DNA from: Apiospora phragmitis
Lineage: Eukaryota; Ascomycota; Sordariomycetes; Amphisphaeriales; Apiosporaceae
NCBI GenBank assembly: GCA_038363925.1
Contig: JAQQWL010000005.1
Coordinates: 558,001-622,000, forward strand
Reading direction: 5' to 3'
DNA: 64,000 nucleotides
Made by a program: the position numbers and the translations under genes. Below, piece by piece: positions 22,321-33,645 of the stretch. Within the stretch, counting starts at the first letter, position 1. Each line of letters begins with the position of its first letter. Under the pieces are notes generated by a model. That model was not told the origin of the DNA. It worked only from the letters and a program-made list of their open reading frames with translations, and made no database searches.

Positions 22321-22567
22321 GCCTGCGGAAGTGCGATCCTGTTTCTGCTGTGGCATGTTGGACGAGAAGTGAAGGAAGACGTTGTGGGATACCGAAGTGT
22401 GAGAACGACGAAGGAGTCACACCTGGACATAGTACAGAGAGGAGCATAGTGTGGAAACGCCTATCGCTGACCATGCTGCCCCACTCAAGGATGTTTACAG
22501 TGATTGGAGTCGTAGGCAAAAGTTGTCATTGGTTGCTTGTCAGCAAAGAATGCGGCTCTGCATGGCG

Positions 22568-22852
22568 ACATGCTTGGCGATGACAGGCTTGGCGCTTACG
22601 GCCTAGAGTCAATCGGGACAGACTGAGAGGAATAGGCTTAGTGTTAGGCTTGGCGATGACAGGCTTGGCGCTTACGGCCTAGAGCTAATTGGGACTGAGT
22701 TGGTAGGAACAGGCTTAGGGTTAGGCTTGGCGATGACAGGCTTGGCGATGACAGGCTTGGCGATGACAGGCTTGGCGATGACAGGCTTGGCGATGACAGG
22801 CTTGGCGATGACAGGCTTGGCGATGACAGGCTTGGCGATGACAGGACAAATT
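22568..22852 (+). repeat. 15-bp minisatellite within a larger duplication
   Basis: The unit GGCTTGGCGATGACA is repeated about eight times without interruption at about 22726-22845. It is preceded by two ~75-bp copies containing GGCTTGGCGCTTACGGCCTA at 22573 and 22651. The 3n unit keeps a frame open on both strands (VIAKP repeats on minus, AMTGL on plus); neither looks like a real protein. Confidence 0.85.
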
Positions 22853-22984
22853 ACTAATTTAACCAAAACAAGCTTAGCGCCAATATGCTTCATGCTTATG
22901 TACCCCTCTACGTACGAAGGGTCAAAAGCTCCTCCCTGTGGCGCCTCTCGATCGCTTCCATGCCTACTGTGACTATACATCAGC

Positions 22985-24008
22985 GCTCCGGGCTATGTAG
23001 AGAGTGCAGGATCCTTGAATTGTGCAGGACGCGCGTACGTTACAAGTAGATATGGATGACGCCTAGCAAGCGACATGAGCTACTATTTCGGAGCAACGTA
23101 GAAAGCATAGTGGACCTAGTCAGCGCTACGATTCTAGCGAAGGACATTCACGCTAATGAAGTGATCGTAACTTCGGTAAGCCCAAGCTTTTCAACATGAA
23201 AAGAACGCAGACAGGATTTTGATGCGTCTTTCTATAATACACATACGTACTGTGACGGCCTACGGTCTGTGGACCACTCTAGAATTCGTCGCCCCAAGCC
23301 GTAGCCTGGCAATCACGATGACGAACGAAGACCAAGAAGCGCTGTACGATCATTTCGCCACACATGGCGGGGCAACAATGTGGCATGCACTAAGGGGCAT
23401 CATGGACCATTTCACGGAAGGGATCAAAGGACTTGTTACATTGCTTGAATGTCGAGGCCGGTGAGAATGGGCAAGGGGTGGCACAGCATTTCCAAGTTAG
23501 ATAGACAATCCGGACTTCTGGCCCATATCCTACGGGGGAATCTTCCTGTGTCTAATGTACGGATGGTCACGCGTCCACATCCCAATGCATTCGCGCCGTG
23601 TGCATGCATATCGTGCAGACAGTAGGGGCGAAGATCAACCATTCCTCCATGTGTAATGTCCCGATTGAGGTGGTAGGTAGATGGCATCGGGCCTCCGATC
23701 GCACCACGCAACTTCGTCAGATGACTCGGCTTGGTCAGCGCTGACATCTTTGGCCACAAGCCACAGCACCCACACCACCTACAGTAGAGGGCTTATCATC
23801 CAGGGCGAAGGCGCAATGGCATCGGTCGTATCTACCCTGGTGACGTCTCCCGGATTCCCATGGCATGCCCAGCTATGCCAACAGGACAGGGCCTGGACGA
23901 TAGATAAGAAGACGACGCAAGACTGGCCCAGTATCTTCACTGTTCCCCCGCGTACCGAGAACCCGAGCACCGAGAACCCGAGCACCGAGAACACGCAGAG
24001 AGGAAGGC
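22985..24008. other. No confident gene
   Basis: A short plus-strand frame at 23219-23464 contains a helical, acidic segment (NEDQEALYDHFATHGG), but no family is recognised. At 23955-23995 a 15-bp direct repeat CCGAGAACCCGAGCA occurs about three times. Confidence 0.3.
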
Positions 24009-24371
24009 ATGGCACAGTTCGCCGCACCACACGGACGCCGCTGCCCGCAGTGCGCCGCCTGTCGACACGGCGGTCTTTCGGAAGCGAGCCCGTACTGGCC
24101 TCGCCCCCACCCAGCGATGCAGGCGGGCTATCTTGATCCCTTCGACTATGCCGGACCGTACGCGCTACGGCCCTCGATGCTGCCAGGACCATATGCGTCG
24201 CCTCTCACGTCGCCCTTTGCGTCGCCCTTCCCGTCGCCCTTTGGCACTCCCGAGCCTGCGTACGCTATGCCGTCTTCGGAGCAGCATGTCGAGCCCGCGG
24301 CGGCTCAAGAATACCACCACACCGCCCAGCTCAGCTCGCTCGTGGAGATGCAGGCGACTCAGCCATGCTGA
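24009..24371 (+). CDS. Possible proline/serine-rich small protein
   Basis: A 120-residue open frame, rich in Pro, Ala and Ser, with a short imperfect repeat (PLTSPFASPFPSPFG) at about residues 63-77. There is no signal peptide and no known domain. A candidate intron (GTACGT at 24380, GCTGAC branch, CAG at 24427) would join a downstream coil-like segment, LEKRVEGLEGWLATQ, but the frame of the preceding exon does not fit cleanly. The gene model is uncertain and it may be spurious. Confidence 0.25.
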   Translation: MAQFAAPHGRRCPQCAACRHGGLSEASPYWPRPHPAMQAGYLDPFDYAGPYALRPSMLPGPYASPLTSPFASPFPSPFGTPEPAYAMPSSEQHVEPAAAQEYHHTAQLSSLVEMQATQPC

Positions 24372-24958
24372 CTGACCAGTACGTCTCACCGCCGGGCTGC
24401 ACAGAGGGCGCTGACCACGAAGCAGGTTGTCCATCCTCGAGAAGCGGGTCGAGGGGCTCGAAGGATGGCTTGCCACGCAGAATGCTCTGCAAGAAGCACA
24501 AGGTCTGGTGGTAGCGGGCGGTTCCTAGTGTATGTGCATTTGTGATGAGGTGCCGAGGTAGGGAGACGCTTTGGTAGAGTATGTTCACGCTTGCATTCCA
24601 ATATTCGGTTCCCGGCCACTTCGGGCTATATGTTTCCGAGAAATGAAGAGGACGCATGCCCGTCAGGTGCGATGGAGGGGAGCCGTCAAGGCCGAAACAT
24701 TACGGTTGGCGATGGAAGCCAGGAGCATCACTTCACAAATTATGCCTGGCTTGCTGCTTGCAGATGTTTACGGATCGAGGGATCCATCTCCGTATCGAAG
24801 ATATATCAAAATAATACTCATGGGCAGGCTTTTGTGCACCGAAGTGTCCCCTCTCGACTCGTCAAGACACCCCATGTCGCATCATCAAAGCAAGCCAATC
24901 AAGACTGTTCGGCGTAGTATATTGAATGCGAACCAGCTGTCTAGAACCTGCGTCTCCT

Positions 24959-25513
24959 TTAGGTCTGGTACTTCCTCACAATGAGGAGTTCCTGAATGGG
25001 CCCTTTCGAGCCCGCGCCCCTCTGCTCCTCGCGCTCCAGGATCTGCTCCCAAAGCGCCAGCTCTGCCAGCAGGTCCGGCCCCAGCTCTCCTCGCGCCACC
25101 CACGTCGGGTCCCACTCGATCACATACCGATCCTCCCCAGCCGGCCCGGTGCTGGGGTGCACTCGAAACCCCGTGTCGCCCCACGGCAAGACGTCCGCCC
25201 GGTCCATCTCGGTCTTGGACCATTGCAACAGAAGCTCCGTGTCGGCCGTACGGCGGATACCGAGGACTTCGTCAACGAAGAACACCTGGTGGACGTGATG
25301 GGCCATTGTGGTGAGTGCGCTGTCTAGCAGGAGCTTGTTTGGCGTGGCTACACTAGGTGCATCGTGGTGGGAGAGGATAGAAGTACTGTGTGCCCCAGCG
25401 TGCCCGGCTTCGGAGGCTGTGAACCGAGTGTCAGCAAAATCGCGTGCGCAGGGGCTGCTTGCTAGCCGAGATACCACGCCCAGCGGTGACGCGGCGACCA
25501 CATCGGTCAGCAT
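24959..25513 (-). CDS. Hypothetical protein, 184 aa
   Basis: An uninterrupted frame in ordinary-GC sequence between decayed genes. The C-terminal half is charged, with WDPTWVARGELGPDLLAELA and WEQILEREEQRGAG suggesting amphipathic helices; the N-terminal part is Ala/Ser-rich. No domain is recognised. Overlapping frames on both strands exist, but this is the longest and has the most protein-like composition. Confidence 0.4.
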   Translation of the reverse strand: MLTDVVAASPLGVVSRLASSPCARDFADTRFTASEAGHAGAHSTSILSHHDAPSVATPNKLLLDSALTTMAHHVHQVFFVDEVLGIRRTADTELLLQWSKTEMDRADVLPWGDTGFRVHPSTGPAGEDRYVIEWDPTWVARGELGPDLLAELALWEQILEREEQRGAGSKGPIQELLIVRKYQT

Positions 25514-25893
25514 GGATCAAAACTGTACGGGCTGATCACGCAACGTTGCGCTTTGATAGCTCCACAGCACGTATTAGGACGTACTTCACTTGTAGGCAAT
25601 GTCAGGACTTCCTTTGAAGCGACTGCAGCCAGCACTGGCTCGCATGTTCTCGTAAGCTGTGACTACTGCGGACGCTGATGGCAAATGTGGAGTTGCGACG
25701 TCGTCCGTCAGCGCCAAGGACCAGAGAGGTTACCCGAATGCACGAAGGCTGAGCCTGGGCCCGTGGACGTAGTAGGTGCTGTACTGTACAACGACCAACT
25801 TACACCTGCGTCCTGAAGGCTCAAGTCGAATTGCGGGCGCTGCCTTGCCGCCTACATCGATGTAGTACGACAGTAGGAAGTTGATCAACCATC

Positions 25894-27850
25894 ATGCGTG
25901 CCCACGACCGAAGCCCGCCGGAGCGGCCCAGCCGGTATCGATTTTCCGGGCCCATGTCCGACCTCCCCTGGCTCGAAAGGCCGCCGCCAACGAGAACGCC
26001 ACCCCTGCTCCTGCACGAGAGAGCGTTCTTGCCCTCGCCAGAGCTTCCGCCAACGAGGCTGCCGCCAACGAGGCCATCGCCAACAGGATCGCCGCCCCCG
26101 TTCCTGCACGGGAGACCGTTCTTGCCCTCGCCGGAGCCTCGAGCCCTCCACCTGCCACCCCGCCCGCCCAGCCGGAAGCGGCACCTGGTCCGCTCCTTCG
26201 CGGTCCTCTGCCTGGTCAACTTCCTCTGCGCCCTGGATGGCAGTATACTCTCGGTTGCCCTTCCTGTACGCGCGAGGACGCCCCTACAAGTTGAGTAGAC
26301 ACTGACATGGCTAGCACATCACGAAAGACCTTCGAGGCTCGGCCTTCGAGGCCTTCTGGGCCGGGACGTCCTTTCTTCTGGCGTCGGCGGTCCTGCAGCC
26401 GCTGTGGGCCGAGCTGTCGGACATCGGAGGCCAGAAGAGCACTCTCCTGGCGGCACTGCTGCTGTTCACCCTGGGGTCCGTGCTGGCGGTGGCTAGCACA
26501 AGCTTCGCGCTGCTCTTGGTAGGCCGCGTCGTGCAGGGCGTGGGAGTCGGGGGGCTCGTGGCCCTCACTTACGTGATCGTCACCCACCTGGTTTCGCTAC
26601 AAGAGCGGGGAAAGTGGTTCGGGCTGATCTCGTTCCAGTGGGCCCTCGGTAGCACCATCGCGCCGCTGATCGGGGGCGCGCTGGCGCAAAACGCCAATTG
26701 GCGCTGGATCTTCGGGATTAACTTCCCCTTCTACGCCCTAGCCCTCGTCGCGGCGCAGTTCTTTCTCCGCCTAGAGGCGAGGCCGCCAGGCGCGGCGAGG
26801 AAGCTGGCGCGTCTCGATTGGCGGGGGTTTTTCCTGATGATGAGCTCGCTGACCGTATTCCTCGTACTTCTGACCTGGGGTACGTCGGTAACCTAAGAAC
26901 TGACGCATAACAGTCTGTTAACGAAGCTTATAGGTGGCATCATGTACGATTGGACGGCCGCGGCCACGATCGTGCCCCTCGTGCTAGGCTTCGCCCTCGT
27001 TATCTGCTTCGTACTCTATAACACCTTTGTCTCCAAGCGGCCCGTCATCCGTAAGTCGCTCTTCGCGGCAGCTACCGGCAAGGCAGCGTACGCCTCGGCG
27101 CTCATCCACGGCATGCTCGTATACTGCCTTGTTTTTTACCTGCCTCTATACTTTCAAGGCGTCCAGGGGTACTCCGCCATCCTGTCGGGCGCCGCGCTCC
27201 TCCCATTCAGCCTCGCGACGGGCTCGCTCGCCATCGGCACCGGCGTGCTGATCTCTAAAGACCTCCAGTACAGAGCGCGTATCCTGATCGGGTAGAGCAT
27301 TACGACGGCGGGAACGGGGTTCCTGCTCGCGCTCGACATAGCTACTACCGCGCCGGTGTAGGTTCTGCTTAGCAGCATCGCCGGCATAGGGCTCGGCACG
27401 GTGTGGAGCGCCGGCAGCTTTACCGTGCAGGCCCCCGCGAGCACCGCCGATGCGCCCTTCGCAGCTTCCACGTTCGTCTTCATCCGCGCCCTCGGCCAGA
27501 CTCTCGGGGTCGCCGTAGGCGGGACCATCTTTCAGAACACCTTCAAGTCGAAGCTGGGAGAGGATGCCCGCTACGCGCCGTACGCGGCGTAGTGGGCGCG
27601 CGATGCGCCGGCCCTGATCGAGGCCATCCAGCGGCTGGGCGACCGAGACATCTAGCAATTCATGGCTTCTACTTACGCGGACTCGTTTAAGAACGTGTAG
27701 CTGGTGCTTTACGTGCTCTCGGGCACGGCCCTGGTTATCAGCCTCGTGTGGATCCGTGATGTTCGCCCTCGCCCACCGCCGTTGGAGGTGGAGATGACAG
27801 TACCCCGTGAAGAACTTCGTGTCCCCGAAAGCGCGAAAACCTGGATTTGA
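25894..27850 (+). pseudogene. MFS drug:H+ antiporter-type transporter pseudogene
   Basis: A 14-spanner (DHA2)-like major facilitator. Three exons, 25894-26265, 26315-26879 and 26934-27850, with introns of 49 and 54 bp, keep frame for 618 codons. Landmarks: LVNFLCALDGSILSVALP (first membrane segment with the Asp of this family), AFEAFWAGTSFLLASAVLQP, LWAELSDIGGQKS (motif A), LLVGRVVQGVGVGGLVAL, RGKWFGLISFQWALGSTIAP (motif C-like) and NWRWIFGINFP. The first ~80 residues are Pro-rich with a diverged internal repeat. Five TAG stops, all in the last exon, inactivate it: 27293-27295, 27359-27361, 27590-27592, 27653-27655 and 27698-27700. Each fits TGG-to-TAG or CAG-to-TAG. The substrate is unknown. 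Confidence 0.92.
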
Positions 27851-28434
27851 AGCGGGATCGCGTCGGTTGCTGGGTGTCGGTGCCCGCCCGCCCCGTTACT
27901 TTCTTTATCGGTCGCCTAGGGGCACGAATTATCTACGCCGTTTCATGTTAACACCCTTGGAGTCTGCATGCTTAAGATAGTAGATGGCGATCTTTATTAA
28001 TATATTTTTCAACCTTTGCTATTTCTGTGGCGTCTATCGTTGCCGTGAAGCAAACAGAGGATGATGTGTTTACCTGCATATTGGCGCTAACTCTTGGTTA
28101 TTAAAGGAATAAATGAATAAAGGTATACGGACTATCCGAAGTAGTCTTTATACTTGCAGTAAGAAAATAGCTATAAAGGGGGTTATATATTCAGTGCTTT
28201 TACGGAGTCCTCTAGTAGAAATGTGTTCGTATCGGTAATTACGTAACCGTATATGCCCCTGATATCTAAGTTTCTCAGTGAAAACAACATGCATCTTCGC
28301 AATTTCCATTTTAGCTAATTTGATCTAATTTTATCCTTCGCCCTGGCAAAGCCCAAGGACTAAATGATATGCCAACATGTGGGGAGGGGGGAAGGAGAAA
28401 GGAAATGGAGCCAGGAATAATAAAGAAATCAAAA
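27851..28434. other. No gene recognised
   Basis: The 3' flank shared by two convergent pseudogenes; nothing assignable. Confidence 0.4.
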
Positions 28435-30576
28435 TCAAATCAAATCAAGGCGAGGCAAGGCAAGCGGCACCCCTTCTTTCAGTTTATTTCCCGCCGACCT
28501 AAGCCCACTCCTGCGGCGCGACTTGCCCAAGCCGTGGTGCGCCTTTGTATCAAAATGCTCGGTTACGTCTCGAGGATAAGTGCGCTGCCGCAGTATGTCG
28601 TCTTCGCTGTTGTCACTGAGTGCGTCCTCGTTAGGTAGAAGACGCTGCATTCGACCCTGAAGGAACGCTTGCTTCCTATAGTTTTCCGGTCGTCTGCTCG
28701 GGTTGACACGGTTCTGATCCAATAGGCTCTGCTTCCCTAGAGAGACGAGCGTCGTATGCGGCGGGAACCTCGCCCTCGTACCAAGGAAGAGGGAGCCTAT
28801 TGGCGGCATAAAAGTCGATAATCATATGCATACCCTCACGGTGGCCGATTTGGCCAAGAAATTTACTCTGGCTCCAGAGGATACACTTATTGTTTTCTAT
28901 GCGGCACAGGACAAAACCGTAGCTCGGATATGTGATTGGTGGGGACCTTTCCGTTTTTACGCTTAGGTAGTGGCCGATGACTTTGGTTATACGAGTATTG
29001 GGTACCTGGATCTTTATATTTGTCTTTTTCTCTTCCGGTAACCCGAAGAAGGCGTTTTTAATGTCGGCATTTAGCGTAGAACCCGGCTGCGAGCGGATCG
29101 GGTTTCGGGGGTTATTCGATATAATGACGAAGGTGTACGTATAACGCGACAGTGGGTAGTAGCTAAGGATACGGTGTCCGCTTGGTATTTCGCCCGGTCG
29201 TAGGCTTTCTCCGTTCGTTTCTAGATTGTTGATGATTTATATCTGTCCTATTTTATAGACCAGCTGGTTTAGCATCTTGTCGCCCGTTTCCCTCCTAAAC
29301 GCTTGATTTAAATCGGGGTAGCTTACCCTGACGTCTGCCATACTGATGTCCCCTTTAAGGTCGCGGGCCATGCCCGGGCTATCCACCTGGTCTTTGGGGG
29401 GCCGCTCCTCTAAGTATTGTGGATATACCTCGGATAATGCTTTCCTCGTAATATCGGCTGACTACGCTTCAGGCTACCCGATTCCGTTGAATTCGATCTC
29501 GGTCGTTGCTAAGAAGGTCTTTGCCATTATGTCTGCGGTTTGGCGGTTTCCTTTGTCCAAATATGTCTTAATACTTTTGAGCTGCGTGTTCCACGTGTTT
29601 ATATGCTCCTCCTTCAGGACGTAGGCTTGTAAATCGATACTGTGCTTGGAATTATTCCTGCGAATCTTCTTATTCATGACTTCTAAGTCGCTTGGGGCTG
29701 TATCGCCAAGAAAGCACCTGACCACCAGTTCTGTATTCGCCTTAAGCAAGCCCCGCACGGTGGTAGACGGAGGAGGTGGGGCCGCGGGTTCGGCCTCGGA
29801 CTCGCTGTCTGGGTACTCGTCCTCGTCCCTAGCCGCGTTTTCTAAGAAGTTCGCCCTCTCCGTCGGCACGATTCCATGTTCTTTGTTGTACGCCGCGCGG
29901 GATGTTTTATCTTTAATGCTGTTGTATGCGTTTCGAGCCAGTACCGAAATATTTCGTCTGCCGGCTCTAGGAAGTAATCCAGCTCCATTTTGTACGCATG
30001 GCCTATCTCTGCGTCGGTAGCGTCCCGAGGGACGTAGAGAAGCTCGTACGCAGTAAGGTCCTCGCGTTTAAACCTCCCCTTCTTCTCCTCCTTGATTGTA
30101 GTATCGTATAGTTTACGTCTTTTCGAGTCCTTTATCTCGTCCCGGGCGGCGTTGACTGCCCCGCTATATTCGTCCGCATCTTCAACCTTGTTATGGTCTG
30201 AGTGAAGTTGTTGCATAAGGACCCACCACGCCTTTTTCATTTCCGCCGTATCGTCACAATACGCCGGAAGCTGTAATAGTCGGTATGCATCGGCCTTTAA
30301 GCCTATTAACACGTAATACGATTCGACAAGTCGCGCCTTGTCCAGAGAAGACAGCGGGTCTTTGCCAGAAGCATGGGTCGGAGCGCCAGGGTTACCGTTG
30401 GGCTTATTATCTTCCGGCTTAACGTAAGACTGATGGTTCTTTCCGTCCTTTGGGGGAGAACTGGCGCCGGAAGTACCGTTTTCAATTGCCAGCGTGCCTC
30501 CTACCGGGGCCGTAGCATTGCTCTCGACGCCTTCCATTGAATCGGGGGTATGGGTAACCTCAATAGAGGAAGCCAT
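28435..30576 (-). pseudogene. DnaJ (J-domain) protein pseudogene
   Basis: The N-terminal 245-codon frame (30576-29842) holds a J-domain: YRLLQLP, then KKAWWVLMQQLHSDHNK, AVNAARDEIKD and RRKLYDT. The HPD signature that activates Hsp70 reads HSD (CCC-to-TCC). A second J-like segment starts with YELLYVPRDATDAEI and continues after a frame change near 29970 as NAYNSIKDKTSRAAYNKEHG. Downstream frames (29869-29474 and beyond) continue through TAG/TAA stops with protein-like text such as IKIQVPNTRITKVIGHYLSV and a C-terminal part to 28435. Frameshifts and stops mean no functional chaperone. The role is inferred as an Hsp70 co-chaperone with two J-like domains. Confidence 0.7.
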
Positions 30577-31350
30577 TGCGATCGCTGTGTGGTGAGAAGC
30601 ATCCTATGCCGCGGTACCCCGCCGACAATTTATACTCGTACATTGAAGCGAAACTACCCTGCCTTAATGCTGCAGCTGGGCTAAATATAGGTTATCATTT
30701 TTAGCAATCTATGAATAGACGTGGGGCCGTACTCTTGACCTGAATCTAGTTGACTCATTCGTACTGTCTTGGCCACCCGCGGAAACGACAGGTGCCATCC
30801 TGTTATACCATGCTGCTGGGAGAACTTTTATAAGATCACTGCGGCTTCGCTTCGCATACCATTACCCTCTACTGTCCCTAGCTATAAACGCACTGTGGCT
30901 TTTGTAGAGTGCTCTTTGTACCCGAGGCGCTGCTATGACGAAGTGATCTCCACGGTAGCGTAAATTCACCCAGACTGTGGCACCGTCGTTCTTTGCACAC
31001 TATGCTGTCATGCTTCTAAACAGCAGCGCTTCTTCAGTAAGTTCTAAGCCTTCCCGTCTGCCCGTTCCTATCTTCGAGAGGCTTAACTCCCTCAATTCCT
31101 ATTAGTACTCGTGTAAATGATCTCTGCATGTCTTTACTAATCGGCGCTATAGGTTACAGTAAATTTATGAACTAGCTGTCAGTTTTATGAGGCATCGTAG
31201 CGTGAAGACAGCATATGTACATAGATCGTAAAGCGGCGCCATAGGTAGTTTACGGAAGTAGGCATGTAGGCATGTAGGCGAAATGGAAGGCAGCATCATG
31301 CTTGCTATCTAAACTCAAGACATCCCCCGCGCATCCGGATTCTACTCCTG
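30577..31350. other. No gene recognised
   Basis: Only short frames are present. A 10-bp direct repeat GCATGTAGGC occurs near 31262-31280. Confidence 0.4.
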
Positions 31351-31399
31351 CTACAGTTGCCGCAGCACGCGTCGGAAATCAAAGGGCTCCGTCTTCAGC

Positions 31400-32251
31400 T
31401 CAATATATTCTCTCGAAACACCGCCGGAGGGCTGCGTCAGAAGCAGGCATGTGACATCCTGCACCATCTCCGTCGTTTGGCGAACCGCGTGTCTGGGCTT
31501 GGGCCATCTTCCATTCCTCGGGCACACGCAGTTCCGCATCCTTCTCCACTTCAACCGGGTCAAACTCCTTCAACCAATAAGTCAATTCTTCTGGGTCTGC
31601 CGCGAGCTGGTTGGCGTCCTCGTAGGCAGGCATGGTTGACAAGATGGGCCAGGGCTCCATTGTGTGCACGTCCAGCGATCCAGCAGACACGCCGCCAGGA
31701 AATCCAAATTGGTCTGACTCCGTCCAGGTTGCAGAGTGTAAAAAGGACGGCGTGGAAAGGCCATCGCCAGCGCGAGTGACTATATGCGGTGGGTTGCCAG
31801 CCGAAGCGGGTACAGCTGACACCGCTGGTGCAGTGCCGCCCTGTTCGTAGCTGCCAGTCATGGCATCTGTAAGGTGACCCGGTGCGCTCGGCTGATCGAC
31901 CGACCCGAACGGAAGCTCGCGGTACGCTGCTCTCGTCTGTTCGATGTCGAGAAAGTTGGTCTGGCCGAACGGTGCTGATGGTGGCGGGCCTGTCGTACCC
32001 GGTCTCTCGTAGCACGGCCTCTTGGGCGGCCGGAGATCGTCATCGTGGGCCATGGGGGCCACAGTGACCGAATCAGCGATATTAACCGGTACGGAAGCCA
32101 GCCCAGTCGCCGTCTCGGTTGCCTGCTCAGTTACCTGTTCTTTCCTGGTTCTCTTGGTCTTCTCGCGGTTACGCCGCTGGTTCACCCTGTTTTGGATCCT
32201 CCTCCGCTCTTTCGGATCCTGTACGTTCCTGTAGTCCTCTTCCTTGTCCAT
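31400..32251 (-). CDS. bZIP-type basic-region protein
   Basis: Probably a nuclear transcription factor. I choose the ATG at 32251-32249 (MDKEEDYRNVQDPKE) because the basic region follows immediately. The 61 upstream codons are hydrophobic and atypical, although the frame is open to 32434. The basic region KERRRIQNRVNQRRNREKTK matches the fungal bZIP pattern R-x-x-Q-N-R-x-N-Q-R. No clear leucine zipper follows, as in several fungal bZIP-like regulators. The middle is Pro/Ser/Thr-rich and the tail is acidic (EELTYWLKEFDPVEVEKDAE). The last ~30 codons may be in the wrong frame, because another minus frame to 31351 (SREYIELKTEPFDF) looks more protein-like. An unrecognised intron or indel is possible. 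Confidence 0.6.
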   Translation of the reverse strand: MDKEEDYRNVQDPKERRRIQNRVNQRRNREKTKRTRKEQVTEQATETATGLASVPVNIADSVTVAPMAHDDDLRPPKRPCYERPGTTGPPPSAPFGQTNFLDIEQTRAAYRELPFGSVDQPSAPGHLTDAMTGSYEQGGTAPAVSAVPASAGNPPHIVTRAGDGLSTPSFLHSATWTESDQFGFPGGVSAGSLDVHTMEPWPILSTMPAYEDANQLAADPEELTYWLKEFDPVEVEKDAELRVPEEWKMAQAQTRGSPNDGDGAGCHMPASDAALRRCFERIY

Positions 32252-32434
32252 CACGGGCCGAAAATCTGAATTGGTCCGCAACGACGACAAGAGGGCGACC
32301 TGGGGTCCCTCGAAGACGGTGGGCGGGCGCTGACATTTTATGTGTTCATGTTCGGTCAGTTGCACGACGTAAACCATCATGGCCCCACAAGCCAGCGACA
32401 GGGATGCGATCATAGAAACAAGCGCGTTCCACAT

Positions 32435-32837
32435 CCACTAGCAGGTCACCAGGAAAGCAAATGCTGGACTGCTGCTGACGCTAGAGCTAGTGTCACAGGA
32501 GAGGCTAAGAAAGAGGCTAAGAAAGAGGCTAGTCAATTCGGTCTCTACATACGGTTGTATCTAAACCCCACGATACGCAAAATCCGGTCTGTGCCTCAGA
32601 CCACCAGAACCACAGGGCCCGCTAACGTGGCGGCCGCGAGTTCCTCCAACCGCTCCAGGCGGTTTTGTGCATCAACACCACCACCACGGCGCCTTGCAAG
32701 CCTTCCGGGGCCGTCGCGTCCCCCAACCCAGGGGTAGAGATGTTGAGACGCGTGTAGATGGGTGGTCGCATCTGATTGACCCACGCAACGTAGAGCGGCT
32801 TGGAACTCTGCACTTGGAAGGCCTCCTGCGTCGCATC
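32435..32837. other. Intergenic region
   Basis: It contains the short direct repeat AGAAAGAGGCTA at about 32508-32531. Otherwise nothing assignable. Confidence 0.4.
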
Positions 32838-33575
32838 CTAAGTGAATCTCGTCGGCGTGTCTGGGCCTCTCTCAGGAGGGGACACAGCGAGTTTCGGCAG
32901 GATGGGCATGGGGGGGAGGACAGGGCAGGTGCCGGGCACGGCTAGGCCCAGCGCGAGGTTGAACGCCCACGGGCCGGGGATGGGGGTTTCGAAGGCCGCC
33001 GGGTTGGGCGCGGCGCCGTTGGCGACCTCGAAGAGCGCCGCGTGCCTTGCTTCCGTGGCCGCGATGCTCGCAATCCCCGGCACCAGCTCGGGGTTGGTGG
33101 CGGAGAGAGCCCCTGCGAGGCCCACGGTAGCCCCGGCGCCGACGACGCTTAGCGTCTTGCCTACCGAGGAAAACTCGTCCGTGTTAGTGGACGGAAACAC
33201 GTATCGGCAAGGCGGTACGGCGGCCGCTCCGGCCGCGCCGAGTATGTTTACTAGTGCCTGCTGGTGCGCGACTTCTTGCTTAGGGGTCGTTAGCGGGGCG
33301 GGCATGGAGGGGACTAGCTTATGACGCACCGTGGCGGCCGCCTGCACCGTTTGGTGGAAGGACGCGCCGTGCCGCGCGTCCTGGTCGGTAAGATTAGACA
33401 CGGCGCTTCGGAAGAACTCCGCCTCGAGGTTCTCGAGGAACAAGGCGAGTTGCAGGTAAGTCACGGTGGTGGGTAGCAAGCTTAGACGTGTATCGCTGGC
33501 CCCCGTTGCGTTTCCACACAGAGGAGCGGCGAGCACGTTGGCGCCAAGGAAGGGCAAAATTGAAGCGGTTCTCAT
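32838..33575 (-). CDS. Secreted ferritin-like domain protein (Rds1-like)
   Basis: An intact 245-residue protein. Residues 1-16 form a signal peptide (MRTASILPFLGANVLAA), so it is probably secreted. The body matches the fungal ferritin-like/Rds1 family. Helix 1 is TYLQLALFLENLEAEFFRSA with the E-x-x-E pattern, and SFHQTVQAAATVRHKLV follows. Next comes CRYVFPSTNTDEF, then LVPGIASIAATEARHAALFE with the E-A-R-H metal-ligand-like motif, and a C-terminal AAFETPIPGPWAF. The family is linked to stress, nutrient and sexual development responses in fungi, but the biochemical activity is unknown. It is GC-rich and free of stops, unlike its neighbours. A candidate TATA box lies about 70 bp upstream, and the divergent neighbour is a cupredoxin pseudogene. 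Confidence 0.85.
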   Translation of the reverse strand: MRTASILPFLGANVLAAPLCGNATGASDTRLSLLPTTVTYLQLALFLENLEAEFFRSAVSNLTDQDARHGASFHQTVQAAATVRHKLVPSMPAPLTTPKQEVAHQQALVNILGAAGAAAVPPCRYVFPSTNTDEFSSVGKTLSVVGAGATVGLAGALSATNPELVPGIASIAATEARHAALFEVANGAAPNPAAFETPIPGPWAFNLALGLAVPGTCPVLPPMPILPKLAVSPPERGPDTPTRFT

Positions 33576-33645
33576 ATTGATGTGTTCGTGCTAGAGGTGA
33601 TGGGGCCCAATCTGGTGCGCGGTTCTCCGTGGACAGGCCATGCCT

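Noticed and set aside
22712..22725. Telomere-like CTTAGGGTTAGG
   Set aside because: A single occurrence inside the minisatellite region and not a tandem telomere array.
22726..22845. Possible CRISPR-like array
   Set aside because: The 15-bp units are directly abutting with no spacers, and the organism is a fungus. It is a minisatellite.
22672..22980. 102-codon frame with VIAKP repeats
   Set aside because: Explained by the 15-bp minisatellite keeping a frame open; no start context or flanking domain supports a gene.
25898..26305. Overlapping Arg/Pro-rich frames on both strands
   Set aside because: Shadows of the GC-rich Pro-rich leader of the MFS transporter. Only the frame from 25894 leads into the first membrane segment.
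31560..32415. Several 60-150-codon frames opposite the bZIP-like gene
   Set aside because: Shadows of a GC-rich coding region without any domain.
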